Shown here piece by piece: positions 16,742 to 25,135 of a stretch of 64,000 bases of DNA. Positions within the stretch are counted from its first letter, which is position 1, and each line of letters begins with the position of its first letter. Under the pieces are notes generated by a model. That model searched no databases and was not told the origin of the DNA. It saw nothing but the letters and a program-made list of their open reading frames with translations. The stretch lies in assembly GCA_963783945.1 (NCBI GenBank), contig CAWAPS010000024.1, positions 496,001-560,000 on the forward strand. The letters run 5' to 3'. The DNA comes from CAWAPS01 sp963783945. Its GTDB lineage: Bacteria > Actinomycetota > Acidimicrobiia > Acidimicrobiales > Palsa-688. A program made the position numbers and the translations under genes.

Positions 16742-17947
16742 ATGGTCGTAGACACCGCCCAGCCACTGCGGGATCCGGAGATAGTCGTCCTGGCCCGCTC
16801 GCTGCTGGAACGCCGGCAGGAGATCGCCGACGGCATGGCGGAGCGGATCCAGAGGGAGGTCGACTTCTACCGGAGCGGCGTGGTGAGTCTCGACGACCTG
16901 AGGGCCTCATGCGACCGTAACTTGGAAATGATCCTCTGGCCGCTCGTCGACCCGAGCCCGGTCGACCTTCGCCCGCCCCAGGAGACCGGCCGGCGCCGGG
17001 CTCGCCAGCGCGCTCCTCTCTCGGAGGTCATGGCCGCCTACCGGGTCGGGTTCCGATTCGTATGGGAGACCCTGGTCGTCGAAGCCCACGAGCGCGGACG
17101 CACGTCAAGCGAGGCCTTGGTCGCGGCCGCCTCAGCCCTCTGGATTGGCAACGACGAATACACCGATGCGATGGCCAATGCCTACCGGGAAACCCTGACC
17201 GCAGATCTGCGCCATGACGAGCGCCAGCGGACGGCGATGGTCGAGGCGCTATTGGACGGCACCGTCTCGGGTTCTTCGAGCACCTGGGAGATCGCCGATT
17301 TGCTGAAACTTCCGGTCAGTCCCGATTACGTAGTGGTGGCAGCCGAAGTGTCTGATCTCGCTCGGGAGGGGCTGCCGGGGGTCGAGGGGCGACTGATCCG
17401 CAGGGACATCGCTTCGGCGTGGCAACTTCGGCCAGAGATGCAGATCGGAATCGCGTGCTTAAGGAATCCGGCGAAGCTCGACGCCCTGGTCGCCACTTTG
17501 CGGGAGGTAAACGCCGGACGAGTGGGAATTAGCCCGCCTTATCCCGCCCTGGAGCACACCTCGAACGCCCTTCGGCTGGCCCGCCTGGCGCTCGCCGCTT
17601 CGCGCCCGGGCAAAATCACCCGGTTCGATTCCGCGCCACTATCCGTCACAACGGCGAGCGCCTCCGACGTCATGCCACGCGTGGTCACCGCGATCTTCGG
17701 CCCGCTGCTCGAACTGCGACCCGACGATCGGGACATCCTGCTCGAGACCCTCGAAGCGTGGCGCGACAACCACGGCTCGGCCACCGCCGCTGGCTCGAAG
17801 CTATTTTGCCACCCGAATACGGTACGGCACCGGCTCCGGCGCATTGAGACTCTGACCGGAAGGTCGCTCTCCGACCCGCACGCGACCACCGAGCTGTGCT
17901 TGGCCCTGGAAGCTGTCCGCCTCCAGCCACAACTGCTCACATCATAA
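16742..17947 (+). CDS. PucR/CdaR-family transcription regulator
   Basis: A 401-residue regulator with an N-terminal all-helical sensor-like region (residues 1-160), a GGDEF-like middle domain (about 190-300) and a C-terminal PucR helix-turn-helix: LLETLEAWRDNHGSATAAGSKLFCHPNTVRHRLRRIE, spanning about residues 340-376. Proteins of this layout usually activate catabolic operons. It diverges from the ligase-phaC operon across 180 bases, so control of polyester and acyl-CoA metabolism is likely by context. Start ATG 16742; no other start is better. Confidence 0.9.
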   Translation: MVVDTAQPLRDPEIVVLARSLLERRQEIADGMAERIQREVDFYRSGVVSLDDLRASCDRNLEMILWPLVDPSPVDLRPPQETGRRRARQRAPLSEVMAAYRVGFRFVWETLVVEAHERGRTSSEALVAAASALWIGNDEYTDAMANAYRETLTADLRHDERQRTAMVEALLDGTVSGSSSTWEIADLLKLPVSPDYVVVAAEVSDLAREGLPGVEGRLIRRDIASAWQLRPEMQIGIACLRNPAKLDALVATLREVNAGRVGISPPYPALEHTSNALRLARLALAASRPGKITRFDSAPLSVTTASASDVMPRVVTAIFGPLLELRPDDRDILLETLEAWRDNHGSATAAGSKLFCHPNTVRHRLRRIETLTGRSLSDPHATTELCLALEAVRLQPQLLTS

Positions 17948-17965
17948 ACAGGGCCGCAGACTCTT

Positions 17966-18016
17966 CATAGTTTGTGCGCTTAGCCCGCTCTGAGCGGGTT
18001 AAGCGCACAAACTATG
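17966..18016. terminator. 51-bp near-perfect palindrome after the PucR gene
   Basis: Two 25-base arms, starting CATAGTTTGTGCGCTTAGCC and its complement, meet at a single central T. Only one pair mismatches, and it would be G-U in RNA. It begins 19 bases after the PucR stop. It could work as a terminator without a T-run, but such a long, loopless palindrome is more like a hairpin-forming repeat or a binding or recombination site. Confidence 0.6.
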
Positions 18017-18300
18017 AGCGCGACCTTCATGGGGGAGATGTGGGGATTTTCCGGCGCTCCGCCATTTTCGCCGAGACCCGCAATCCCGGCGCTCATCGCA
18101 GACGTAGGGGAAATTGGCCGGAAAGTCTAGGCAAGGCGCCATACCCCTCGAGCAAGAGTAACTGCGCCCCGCCAAGGCTGGATCGGCGCAGTGGGTGGCA
18201 TCGACCAATCGAAGAGAGGGAGTCGAAACATGCGGGGAGCAGGCACTACGGCGCGCAGAGCGGCCGGTCGTACAAAGGCGATCGTCACTCGACGCGGGCG

Positions 18301-19152
18301 ATGGACCCTGTTGTTTCCGACAAGGCACCCGGGCAGGTGAACGGACAGGACGTCACGTCTTTCATGGGATTCTGGCGGCTGGTGTCGGTGAACGGGCAAC
18401 CGGCGGCTGATCGCGCCACGGTCAACCTGGAGCTGTCCTCGAACGGGCCGGTGCTGGCCACACCGACGGCCTTCGTGACCCATCGCTCGCTGTATGTCCT
18501 CTCCGCGGACCCCCGAGGTCAGAGCACCTGCACCGGCTCGTGCGCGGCGATCTGGCCGCCGCTATTGACAAACCGGGAGCCGGTAGCCGGGCCGGGTGCG
18601 ACCCGGAGCGCCCTCGGAGTGCTGCGCCGCGGTGACGGGACTCTGCAAGTCACCTACAACCACAGGCCGTTGTACCTGTTCGCCTTCGACCTTGGCGCAG
18701 GTGCCCCGTCTGGGCTCACCAATGGAGAGAACTTCGTGGATCCGCTGGCCTTTGGCGTATGGGACACGATCTCGTCCTCGGGACTGCCGAATCCCGGCGC
18801 CATCACGGTCGGCACGGAGTCGACCTCCGGCGGCTCGGTCCTGGCGACTCCCGCCCCGGCCCTCGGCGGCACCACCGCTACCATCTACTCCTTCAGCGCC
18901 GACACCGCCGCGACCAGCAACTGTAAGGGTATGTGTGCCCTGATCTGGCCCCCCATGCTGACAAGCGAGCCTCCGGTCGCCGGACCGGGAGCGGACGGTT
19001 CGAAACTGGGCACCATCCAGCGTCGCGACGGATCGTTCCAGATCACCTACGACGGTAAACCGCTGTACCTGTTCGCCCACGCCCTGGATAGCACTACTGC
19101 TGGCAACGCCATCTCCGCCTTCGGCGGGACGTTCGACGTGGTCTCGCCCTAG
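18301..19152 (+). CDS. Secreted-repeat (PF03640-like) protein, N terminus unclear
   Basis: Two copies of the 'secreted repeat of unknown function' fold. Repeat 1 has THRSLYVLSADPRGQSTCTG, CAAIWPPLLT, GDGTLQVTYNHRPLYLFAFD; repeat 2 has TIYSFSADTAATSNCKGMC, IWPPMLT, RDGSFQITYDGKPLYLFAH. Each copy keeps the Cys pair and WPP motif. Homologues are usually exported lipoproteins. Here no signal peptide is seen: the frame is open upstream to 17974 but that text is Arg-rich and includes the palindrome. A good ribosome site (GAGAGGGAG) precedes ATG 18231, but in another frame, so an indel may have removed the leader. Start at ATG 18301 is a conservative choice. Confidence 0.65.
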   Translation: MDPVVSDKAPGQVNGQDVTSFMGFWRLVSVNGQPAADRATVNLELSSNGPVLATPTAFVTHRSLYVLSADPRGQSTCTGSCAAIWPPLLTNREPVAGPGATRSALGVLRRGDGTLQVTYNHRPLYLFAFDLGAGAPSGLTNGENFVDPLAFGVWDTISSSGLPNPGAITVGTESTSGGSVLATPAPALGGTTATIYSFSADTAATSNCKGMCALIWPPMLTSEPPVAGPGADGSKLGTIQRRDGSFQITYDGKPLYLFAHALDSTTAGNAISAFGGTFDVVSP

Positions 19153-19274
19153 CTGCGAGAGACGCCTCGAATCAAACGTCGAAACGCGCAATACCGCGCT
19201 GGCCGGTTTGCCAACCCTCGCCGGCCAGCGCGGCATACCCGTTTCCTTCCGATCGAAGGGTGATTTGCTGATCC

Positions 19275-19718
19275 TCACATCGCATGCTGCCGACTGTGTA
19301 CGCCGTCTCCTAGCTGGCGCTCGTTGCGCAGAATGGTGTATGCGACCATGGCCGAATCGAGGTAGGCGCGGACTTCGACGATCATGTCACCGTCGAAGCG
19401 GCATACCCAGCAGTAGCGGTTGTCGAAGGTTGCACCTTCGTTGGTCTTTGATGTAGACAGCAGTTCGGCGATTGCAGTATCGCCGTCCACCCAGAGGTGC
19501 TGGACCTCCAGGGTGGCGCCACCGACCAGTACCCCCTCGAGGCGAGTGAAGGTGGCAGCAATGAACTCGGCTTTGGAGTGGTAGCGGCCAGCGAGGGGCT
19601 GCGTGCCTTCGACAGTTCAATCGACGTCCTCGGCCACGCGATCCCAGAACTTTGGCTGGGTTTCCGCTCTCGCCAGATTGGCGAACAGGGAGATCCGGTC
19701 TTCACGAACATCATTCAT
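19275..19718 (-). pseudogene. SnoaL/NTF2-like protein with one premature UGA
   Basis: A 147-codon frame with a clear start (ATG 19718, AGGAGG eight bases before) and an intact SnoaL-like fold: FWDRVAEDVD, then TVEGTQPLAGRYHSKAEF, EVQHLWVDGDTAIAELL, FDNRYCWVCRFDGDMIVEVRAYLDS. Codon 34 is TGA (19617-19619) exactly where the family has Trp (DVDWTVEGT), so a single TGG-to-TGA change breaks it. Nothing else is damaged. Such proteins are small cone-shaped enzymes or ligand carriers. The change is either a recent nonsense mutation, a sequence error or occasional readthrough. Confidence 0.75.
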
Positions 19719-19930
19719 CGGATTACCTCCTGACTTTTCTAGCTGGCACGCTGGTCCACTGAGCCGGTTATCAGCGGATTGGTGACTGGAGACGGCGCCG
19801 GCTCATCATCAAGAGGCACGTGCCCGGTTCGGACGGCACGCCAGACCAACAGTAGCTTGAACGTTTCTGGGGACTGAGTCTGCGCCCTTCCCGTGCCCAT
19901 GCCGAAGTGCGGGCTAGAGCAGCTGGCTGG

Positions 19931-20227
19931 TCACTGCTTGTCTTCGATGCTGAAGCCGAGCTTTCTGAGTACCGCGACCGCCCCGCTTTTGCCGCCCTCG
20001 AAGTCAGCGGGGGCAAGGCGCTGGCCTTTGGCCAGCTCATAGGCTGTCCCCAAGATGGCCTTGTGTGGGTAACGACGGTCGTTCCAGACCAGCTCATAAG
20101 TCCTGCTGGGGCCGAAACCGTGTTCAGCGAAGAACTGCTCCGGGCCAAGTCGGTCGTACTCGTCTATGGCCCGCAAGACGTCACCGTGGGTCACTTCGGT
20201 CCTCAGCCTGGCCAGTGCGTCGCTCAT
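19931..20227 (-). CDS. Stand-alone ScoMcrA-like N-terminal head domain protein
   Basis: A 98-residue protein. The text DVLRAIDEYDRLGPEQFFAEHGFG, split by position as residues 16-39, then YELVWNDRRYPHKAILGTAYEL and FEGGKSGAVAVLRKLGFSI, matches the small N-terminal domain found on ScoMcrA-type modification-dependent endonucleases and on HNH proteins. Here the domain is alone: no sulfur- or methyl-binding domain and no HNH nuclease follow it. ATG 20227 has GGAGG seven bases upstream. It could be a free DNA-binding or regulatory module, or the surviving part of a lost restriction gene. Neighbours give no hint. Confidence 0.65.
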   Translation of the reverse strand: MSDALARLRTEVTHGDVLRAIDEYDRLGPEQFFAEHGFGPSRTYELVWNDRRYPHKAILGTAYELAKGQRLAPADFEGGKSGAVAVLRKLGFSIEDKQ

Positions 20228-20499
20228 AGGGTCCTCCTGTAATGGTATGGAGAGAATCGTTCCTCGTCCAATGGGTAGATGGAGCGCCGCTGCTGGACGG
20301 CCCCCGGGGCGCCTTGCACATCACCAGGTCCAGGCCAAAATTGCGGACTCGGTCCAGTAACGCCATAGAGGTGAGCCTGAGCGAGAATCTCGCCGACGAG
20401 GACGGTCTGTTCCGCGCCCGGCTCGAGAGCGAACCCTTCGAAGGCAGAGCCCAGGGGGAGGACGCTGTTTCCGCCGACGACTACCGGCCGGATCGATGA

Positions 20500-20664
20500 T
20501 TCCCGTCCTGGAGCCTCATCACGACCGATGCCCGGGCCGCCCAGGCCAAGCTCCTCGCCCTGGGGTGCGAGGTTGGCGAGCTACTCGACTGGGATACCGC
20601 ACCGCTGATGTTCAGCTTCCGGGACCCCGACGGTAACCGCCTTTACGTCTCTGAGGCGTCTTAA
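20500..20664 (+). pseudogene. C-terminal fragment of a VOC/glyoxalase-fold protein
   Basis: About 54 codons, ending at TAA 20662, that read TTDARAAQAKLLALGCEVGE and then APLMFSFRDPDGNRLYVSEAS. The ending FRDPDGNRLYV is the typical last strand of vicinal-oxygen-chelate proteins. A TGA lies directly before it in the same frame (20497-20499) and the N-terminal half is not visible upstream. A remnant. Confidence 0.55.
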
Positions 20665-20671
20665 CCTTGTA

Positions 20672-21565
20672 TCAGGCACGGTTGACAAGTGCCAAGCGGG
20701 CCGCGCTTACATCTTCGCGACCGTGGCCGGCGTCGACGGCTGCTCGCCACTGCCGGGAGAGGGCGCTCAGCATTGGCAGTCTGGCGTCGCCCGCGGCCTC
20801 CAGGGCAAGGTCCACATCTTTGAGGGCCCACTCGAGCGGGAACTCTGGCGCAAAATCCCCTCGTTCTATCTTGTGCAACTTGGCATCGGCGATGGGGGCG
20901 TCCAGGGGTCCACCCTCGATGGCCTCCCCCAGTTTGGAGCTCTCAACACCCAGCTGATGAGCCAGCTCAATCGCTTCGGCGACGCCCTCGATGAGAGCGG
21001 ACATATACGCATTGACGACCAGTTTCATTCGGCTGCCCTGGCCCGCCTCACCCAGCCACACCGTCTTGCGGCCGATTGCCGAGAACGCCGGGTCGAGGAT
21101 CGCGCTGGCTTCGGCCGGACCGGAGGCCAAGATGAGCAACTCGCCGGCCTCAGCCGGGCCTTTACTGCCAGACACCGGCGCGTCTACGAACAGTACGTCG
21201 GGCCGGAGATCATGGAGCCGCTTCGTGATCTCCGTCGTGGCCCCGAGGCCAATCGTGCCCATCTGCGCCCAAACCACTCCGTGAGAGAATGCTTCGACCA
21301 CTTTCCCGTCGAAGATCACCTCGTTCACGACATCGGCGGTCGGCAGCATCGTGATCACGATTGGAGCGTCTTGGACGGCGATATCCGGAGAGCGAGCCAC
21401 CTTGGCACCGGCTTCAGAGAGCGGATCGGTCGCTGACGGCGAGCGGTCCCACACCTTGGTCTGCAGGTTGTTTGCGATCAGATTGCGGGCCATCGCTGAA
21501 CCCATGATGCCGGTGCCCAGCACGGCAACCAGCGGGCCTGATTCCCGGTCATGCGGGTCAACCAT
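20672..21565 (-). CDS. NAD(P)-dependent beta-hydroxyacid dehydrogenase family protein
   Basis: A 297-residue enzyme of the 3-hydroxyisobutyrate dehydrogenase / imine reductase group. The N-terminal cofactor loop is VLGTGIMGSAMARNL, followed by the substrate-binding DAPVSGSKGPAEAGEL, and the catalytic-Lys helix GQGSRMKLVVNAYMS. The C-terminal helical domain (residues about 165-290) forms the dimer. It would oxidise a 3-hydroxyacid such as 3-hydroxyisobutyrate, or reduce an imine; Lys favours the hydroxyacid type. AAAGGAG precedes the ATG, and a 13-bp operator-like palindrome lies just upstream. Confidence 0.9.
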   Translation of the reverse strand: MVDPHDRESGPLVAVLGTGIMGSAMARNLIANNLQTKVWDRSPSATDPLSEAGAKVARSPDIAVQDAPIVITMLPTADVVNEVIFDGKVVEAFSHGVVWAQMGTIGLGATTEITKRLHDLRPDVLFVDAPVSGSKGPAEAGELLILASGPAEASAILDPAFSAIGRKTVWLGEAGQGSRMKLVVNAYMSALIEGVAEAIELAHQLGVESSKLGEAIEGGPLDAPIADAKLHKIERGDFAPEFPLEWALKDVDLALEAAGDARLPMLSALSRQWRAAVDAGHGREDVSAARLALVNRA

Positions 21566-21582
21566 CGGAGTCTCCTTTCATG

Positions 21583-21595
21583 GTAACAGTGTTAC
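21583..21595. promoter_or_regulatory. Operator-like palindrome upstream of the dehydrogenase
   Basis: GTAACAGTGTTAC is a perfect inverted repeat around one central base, 18 bases before ATG 21565. The pattern of AAC...GTT half-sites is common among TetR-family operators in actinobacteria. Close placement suggests repression of the dehydrogenase gene. Confidence 0.45.
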
Positions 21596-21676
21596 TTGGT
21601 CGGCGTCCGGACTGCTCGGTACTGGATTTGTCCATCTGGTCGCTAGCCAGTTGCCGCTCGCGGAGCGGCGGGACGG

Positions 21677-22864
21677 TTACTGACCGCTGCTGCCCGGACT
21701 CGTAGTCCCGCTCACGCTGTAGGACGCCGCCCCGGTCCCGGCGAGTTTGCCGCCGTCGACGATGAGGTACTCCTCACGGATGGGCCGGCCAGCGAAGGAA
21801 TCCTCCAGGATCTCGCGGGTCCCTGCCGCGTAGCGGGCCTGGGCGGACAGCGAGGTGCCCGAAGTGTGGGGGGTCATGGCGTTGTTGGGCATGGTCCGCC
21901 ACGGATGGTCGGCCGGCGGGGGCTGGGGGTACCATACGTCGCCGGCATACCCGGCCAGATGCCCGGAGTCGAGCGCCCGGACCACAGCGTCGCGGTCCAT
22001 GATGGCGCCGCGGGCCGTGTTGACGATGTAGGAGCCGCGTTTCATCGAGCTGATCAGCGCGTCGTCGAAGAGGTGGTACGTCTCGGGCACCAACGGGCTG
22101 TGGATGGACAGCACGTCGACGGCCCGGGCGAGCGAGCGGGGATCAGAATGGAAGGTCAGGTCGAGTTCCTGTTCCACCTCGGGGGAGAGGCGGCGCTTGT
22201 CGCTGTAGTGGAGGCTCACGTCGAAGGGAGCCAGGCGGCGCAGCACAGCGAGGCCGATTCGGCCGGCCGCGAGAACCCCGACGTTCATGCCTTCCAGGTC
22301 GTAGGCCCGTTCCACGCTGTCGGCGATGTTCCATCCACCCCTGGTGATCCACTCGTGGGAGGGCAGGAAATCGCGGACCAGGCTCAGGATGAGCATGACC
22401 GCGTGCTCGGCCACGCTAATGCTGTTGCAGAAGGTTACCTCTGCCACGGTGATGCCCCCGGAAATGGCCGCGTTCAGGTCGACGTGGTCGGAGCCGATGC
22501 CGGCAGTGATCGCCAGCTTCAGGTTGGGGGCTTTGGCGATCCGCTCGGCGGTCAGGTAGGCGGGCCAGAACGGCTGGGAGATGACGATGTCGGCGTCCGG
22601 CAGCTCCTTCTCGAAGACCGACTCGGGACCCTCCTTGTCGGCAGTGACAACCAGCGTGTGGCCGCCCGCTTCCAGGAACCGGCGCAACCCCAGCTCGCCG
22701 GACACGCACCCGAGCAGCTGTCCCGGCCTGAAGTCGATCGCCTCCGGCGTGGGGAGAGTTTGGCCGTCGGGGTAGCCATGCAGCACCGGGATGTCATCGC
22801 GGGCGTACTTGGGCGGGTATCCGCCAACGGGGTCGGGGTACAGGACACAGAGGATCTTGGCCAT
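21677..22864 (-). CDS. fdh: NAD-dependent formate dehydrogenase
   Basis: A 395-residue D-2-hydroxyacid dehydrogenase superfamily enzyme of the formate type. The substrate pocket region FWPAYLTAERIAKAPNLKLA and the coenzyme loop VGVLAAGRIGLAVLRRL are typical; the Arg (IVNTARGAIMDRD), Gln (WYPQPPP) and His (TPHTSGTSLSAQARYAAG) of the active site are all present. It oxidises formate to CO2 with reduction of NAD+, in the cytoplasm, and needs no metal or selenium. AAGGAG lies upstream of the ATG. Its origin of formate is not evident from neighbours. Confidence 0.95.
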   Translation of the reverse strand: MAKILCVLYPDPVGGYPPKYARDDIPVLHGYPDGQTLPTPEAIDFRPGQLLGCVSGELGLRRFLEAGGHTLVVTADKEGPESVFEKELPDADIVISQPFWPAYLTAERIAKAPNLKLAITAGIGSDHVDLNAAISGGITVAEVTFCNSISVAEHAVMLILSLVRDFLPSHEWITRGGWNIADSVERAYDLEGMNVGVLAAGRIGLAVLRRLAPFDVSLHYSDKRRLSPEVEQELDLTFHSDPRSLARAVDVLSIHSPLVPETYHLFDDALISSMKRGSYIVNTARGAIMDRDAVVRALDSGHLAGYAGDVWYPQPPPADHPWRTMPNNAMTPHTSGTSLSAQARYAAGTREILEDSFAGRPIREEYLIVDGGKLAGTGAASYSVSGTTSPGSSGQ

Positions 22865-23158
22865 CAGAGTGCTCCTTGGTTCGTGGCTCCCCGGAACAAG
22901 CCGCCTCGGGCTGCCCGGCTGATACCAGGATCCCTCTCTCCGCCGCCCATGTCCAAAGCGCAGTGCCGATCGGACGATAGGCCGGACAGATCGATGCTCG
23001 GCTCACACAAGATGGCGGTTCGTCGCCCAAGGGACCGGCTGGTCGCGAATGGATCTAGCCATCTTGCGCCGGTGCGACGGTCCACCTCATCGGTGATGGC
23101 CCAAAGGCCACGACTAATGTCGTGTCGTCAGTGCCGCGTACGACAGGATCGGGTTGAG

Positions 23159-24139
23159 GTGTCCAAGGCAGGGGGAACACCGCCAGCGACGGCCGCTTCT
23201 CGAGTGGCGGGCGACGACACCTCTCGGACCATATGGGTGGCCCTTGGGTCGGGCTTCGCCGTCGCCCTCGCTAAGGTGGTGGCCGCCGCGGTTACGGCTT
23301 CGCCGGCGATGGCGGCGGAGGCGGCACACTCGCTCGCCGATACCGCCAATGATCTCTTTCTGGTGGTCGCCCAGCGTCGCAGCACCCGCCCACCCGACAA
23401 GCGGCATCCGTTCGGATACGGACGGGAAGCGTACTTCTGGGCCCTCATCGCCGCCCTCGGCGTCTTCATCGCGGCCGCCGCCTTCTCCCTGCGTCAAGGG
23501 ATCACCGACCTCATCCAGCCCACCGCCACATCTTCGTTCCTGGTGGCCTATGTGGTGCTGGGCGTCTCAACCGTGTTCGATGCCGTCTCGTTTCGCCAGT
23601 CGGCGCACCAGATGAACGTGACGGCACGTCTCGCGAACCGGAGCATCCTGGATGAGGCCGCGATTACCTCGGATCCCAATCTGCGGGCGGTGTTCAATGA
23701 AGATGCCGTGTCTGTCGCGGGGGACTTGCTGGCGCTGGCTGGCCTCGGCCTCAGCCAGCTCATCGGTTCGTCGAGACCTCAGGCCATCGCCGCAGTGCTG
23801 ATCGCCTTGGTGCTGATCAGAATCAGCCTTCGCCTGGTGAGACGTAATCACGACTTCCTGATCGGCCAGCCAATTCCGTCCGGTGACAGAGATCGGGTTC
23901 GTGCTTTGCTTCTCGCCTACCCCGGAGTGGCGGACGTGGGCGAACTTCTGGTCACCTACATCGGCCCCGATCAGGTTTGGGTCCTCGCGAGAGTCAACGT
24001 TGTTGACAACCTCGATGGCAGCCAGGTGACCCAACTGGTCCGTGGCATCGAGGCGGACCTGGGAAGCCAGTCGCCCTTGATCTACCGGGTCGATGTTGTG
24101 CCATACGGACAGGAACACGCCGAGCCCGAGATTCACTGA
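23159..24139 (+). CDS. Cation diffusion facilitator family transporter
   Basis: A 326-residue CDF protein from GTG 23159, chosen because the hydrophobic, family-like text starts right after it. It has six membrane segments: the first begins IWVALGSGFAVALAKVV, the second carries EAAHSLADTANDLFLVV with the HxxxD metal motif, and the fifth has NEDAVSVAGDLLAL, where the usual HxxxD appears as ExxxD-like. A cytoplasmic C-terminal domain (VADVGELLVTYIGPDQVWVLARV) follows. It exports divalent cations such as Zn, Fe or Mn using the proton gradient. The second metal site lacks the usual His, which may shift metal choice. Confidence 0.9.
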   Translation: MSKAGGTPPATAASRVAGDDTSRTIWVALGSGFAVALAKVVAAAVTASPAMAAEAAHSLADTANDLFLVVAQRRSTRPPDKRHPFGYGREAYFWALIAALGVFIAAAAFSLRQGITDLIQPTATSSFLVAYVVLGVSTVFDAVSFRQSAHQMNVTARLANRSILDEAAITSDPNLRAVFNEDAVSVAGDLLALAGLGLSQLIGSSRPQAIAAVLIALVLIRISLRLVRRNHDFLIGQPIPSGDRDRVRALLLAYPGVADVGELLVTYIGPDQVWVLARVNVVDNLDGSQVTQLVRGIEADLGSQSPLIYRVDVVPYGQEHAEPEIH

Positions 24140-24183
24140 TCCATTCAAAGGGACTTACTTTCACGCTGGCGCGAGGTTGGGCG

Positions 24184-24756
24184 TCAGCTCCACCACTGCG
24201 GGGCACAGGCGATGGCAGCCTCTACCAGGTCCGCCTTGGACACCGAGTCGTCTCTGAGCCAGGCTTTGATGGCTCCGGCGAATCCGTGGGCCACGAACTG
24301 GGCGATGACGTCATGGTTGGTGTCAGGAAGGTCGGGATGGGTGCACCGGGCGATGAAGGCCAGGCTGTAGTCGGTGAAATGGCGCACGAGCGCCTCGTAG
24401 ACTCCGTTGTCGGCTGGATCATGCACGGCGTGCTGGTATATGGCCGCGAACCGCTCGATGTGATCGGCGACCTCGCCGGTCGTAAGGCGCAGCAGCTGCG
24501 CGGCTGAGTAACCGCCTTGGACTCGACGCGCTTCCTCCAGGTGGTGCGCGCCCTCCAGGTCGGCGAAAAGCACCTGGATGAGTAGCTCGAGCGGGCTGCT
24601 GTAGCGGTTGTAGAAGGTGGCGCGGGTCACCCCGGCGCGGTCGGCCAGCTCGGCGACGCTGATCTGTGAGACCGGCCGCTCCGAGGCGAGCTCAACGACC
24701 GCCTGCTCACAGGCGTGGGCCGTTCGCAAGATGCGTGGATCGGTGCGCTCGGTCAT
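24184..24756 (-). CDS. TetR/AcrR-family transcription regulator
   Basis: A 190-residue repressor-like protein. The DNA-binding part is VSQISVAELADRAGVTRATFYNRYSSPLELL, spanning residues about 29-59, followed by an all-helical ligand domain. It is convergent with the CDF transporter gene, and upstream AT-rich repeats may be its operator. Ligand unknown. Confidence 0.9.
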   Translation of the reverse strand: MTERTDPRILRTAHACEQAVVELASERPVSQISVAELADRAGVTRATFYNRYSSPLELLIQVLFADLEGAHHLEEARRVQGGYSAAQLLRLTTGEVADHIERFAAIYQHAVHDPADNGVYEALVRHFTDYSLAFIARCTHPDLPDTNHDVIAQFVAHGFAGAIKAWLRDDSVSKADLVEAAIACAPQWWS

Positions 24757-24857
24757 AGCACTCGGCCCGGCATCGCTTCCGAGGGACGGGCCCGTGTCAC
24801 TCGAGCTCGGTCCGCTGCCGGCCTCGCGCCCCTTGCATTCTGACCCCCATCCGTATT

Positions 24858-24891
24858 TTTATACACTTGTGAAATCTTATACACATGTCAA
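24858..24891 (-). promoter_or_regulatory. AT-rich direct repeats upstream of the TetR gene
   Basis: On the minus strand the block starts TTGACATGTGTATAAG, and GTGTATAA occurs again 19 bases later. TTGACA can act as a -35 element. The direct repeats could be a self-regulated operator. The -10 hexamer is not certain because two TATAA-like sites compete and neither is at ideal spacing. Confidence 0.35.
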
Positions 24892-25135
24892 CTAGTCGGG
24901 GACGGGACCGAGACCCGCCGTTCCACCCCTAAAAGACGCCCAAGTGCCCGATGAGCGGTGCCGAGGCCGTTCGTGAGATCATCGGTAGCCACGACCGGCG
25001 CAAGCCACGTGGAAACCGAAGTCGCCTACTTGGCCGAGCAGGTTGAGCTTGCTGCTGGGCTGATGGGCCGCCGTGTGCTCAACGCCGAGATCTATGCCCC
25101 GCCGATCGAGGGCGCCCCGAGAGGAGAGAAGGTAG
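24892..25135. other. Leader region before the GH15 gene, no recognised gene
   Basis: A short frame from 24958 reads VETEVAYLAEQVELAAGLM and PPIEGAPRGEK before it enters the GH15 start region. It looks protein-like but matches no family I can name and has no own stop before 25554. It may be a remnant. GAGAGGAGAG at 25119-25128 is the ribosome site of the next gene. Confidence 0.3.

Noticed and set aside
19617..19619. UGA in the SnoaL-like gene as another selenocysteine codon
   Set aside because: The family has Trp, not Cys, here, and Sec does not replace Trp. A nonsense change or error is the simpler reading.
21866..23158. Long open frame extending the CDF gene to 757 codons
   Set aside because: This part is antisense to the clear formate dehydrogenase gene and has repetitive His/Gly-rich text with no family match. 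The real gene starts at GTG 23159.
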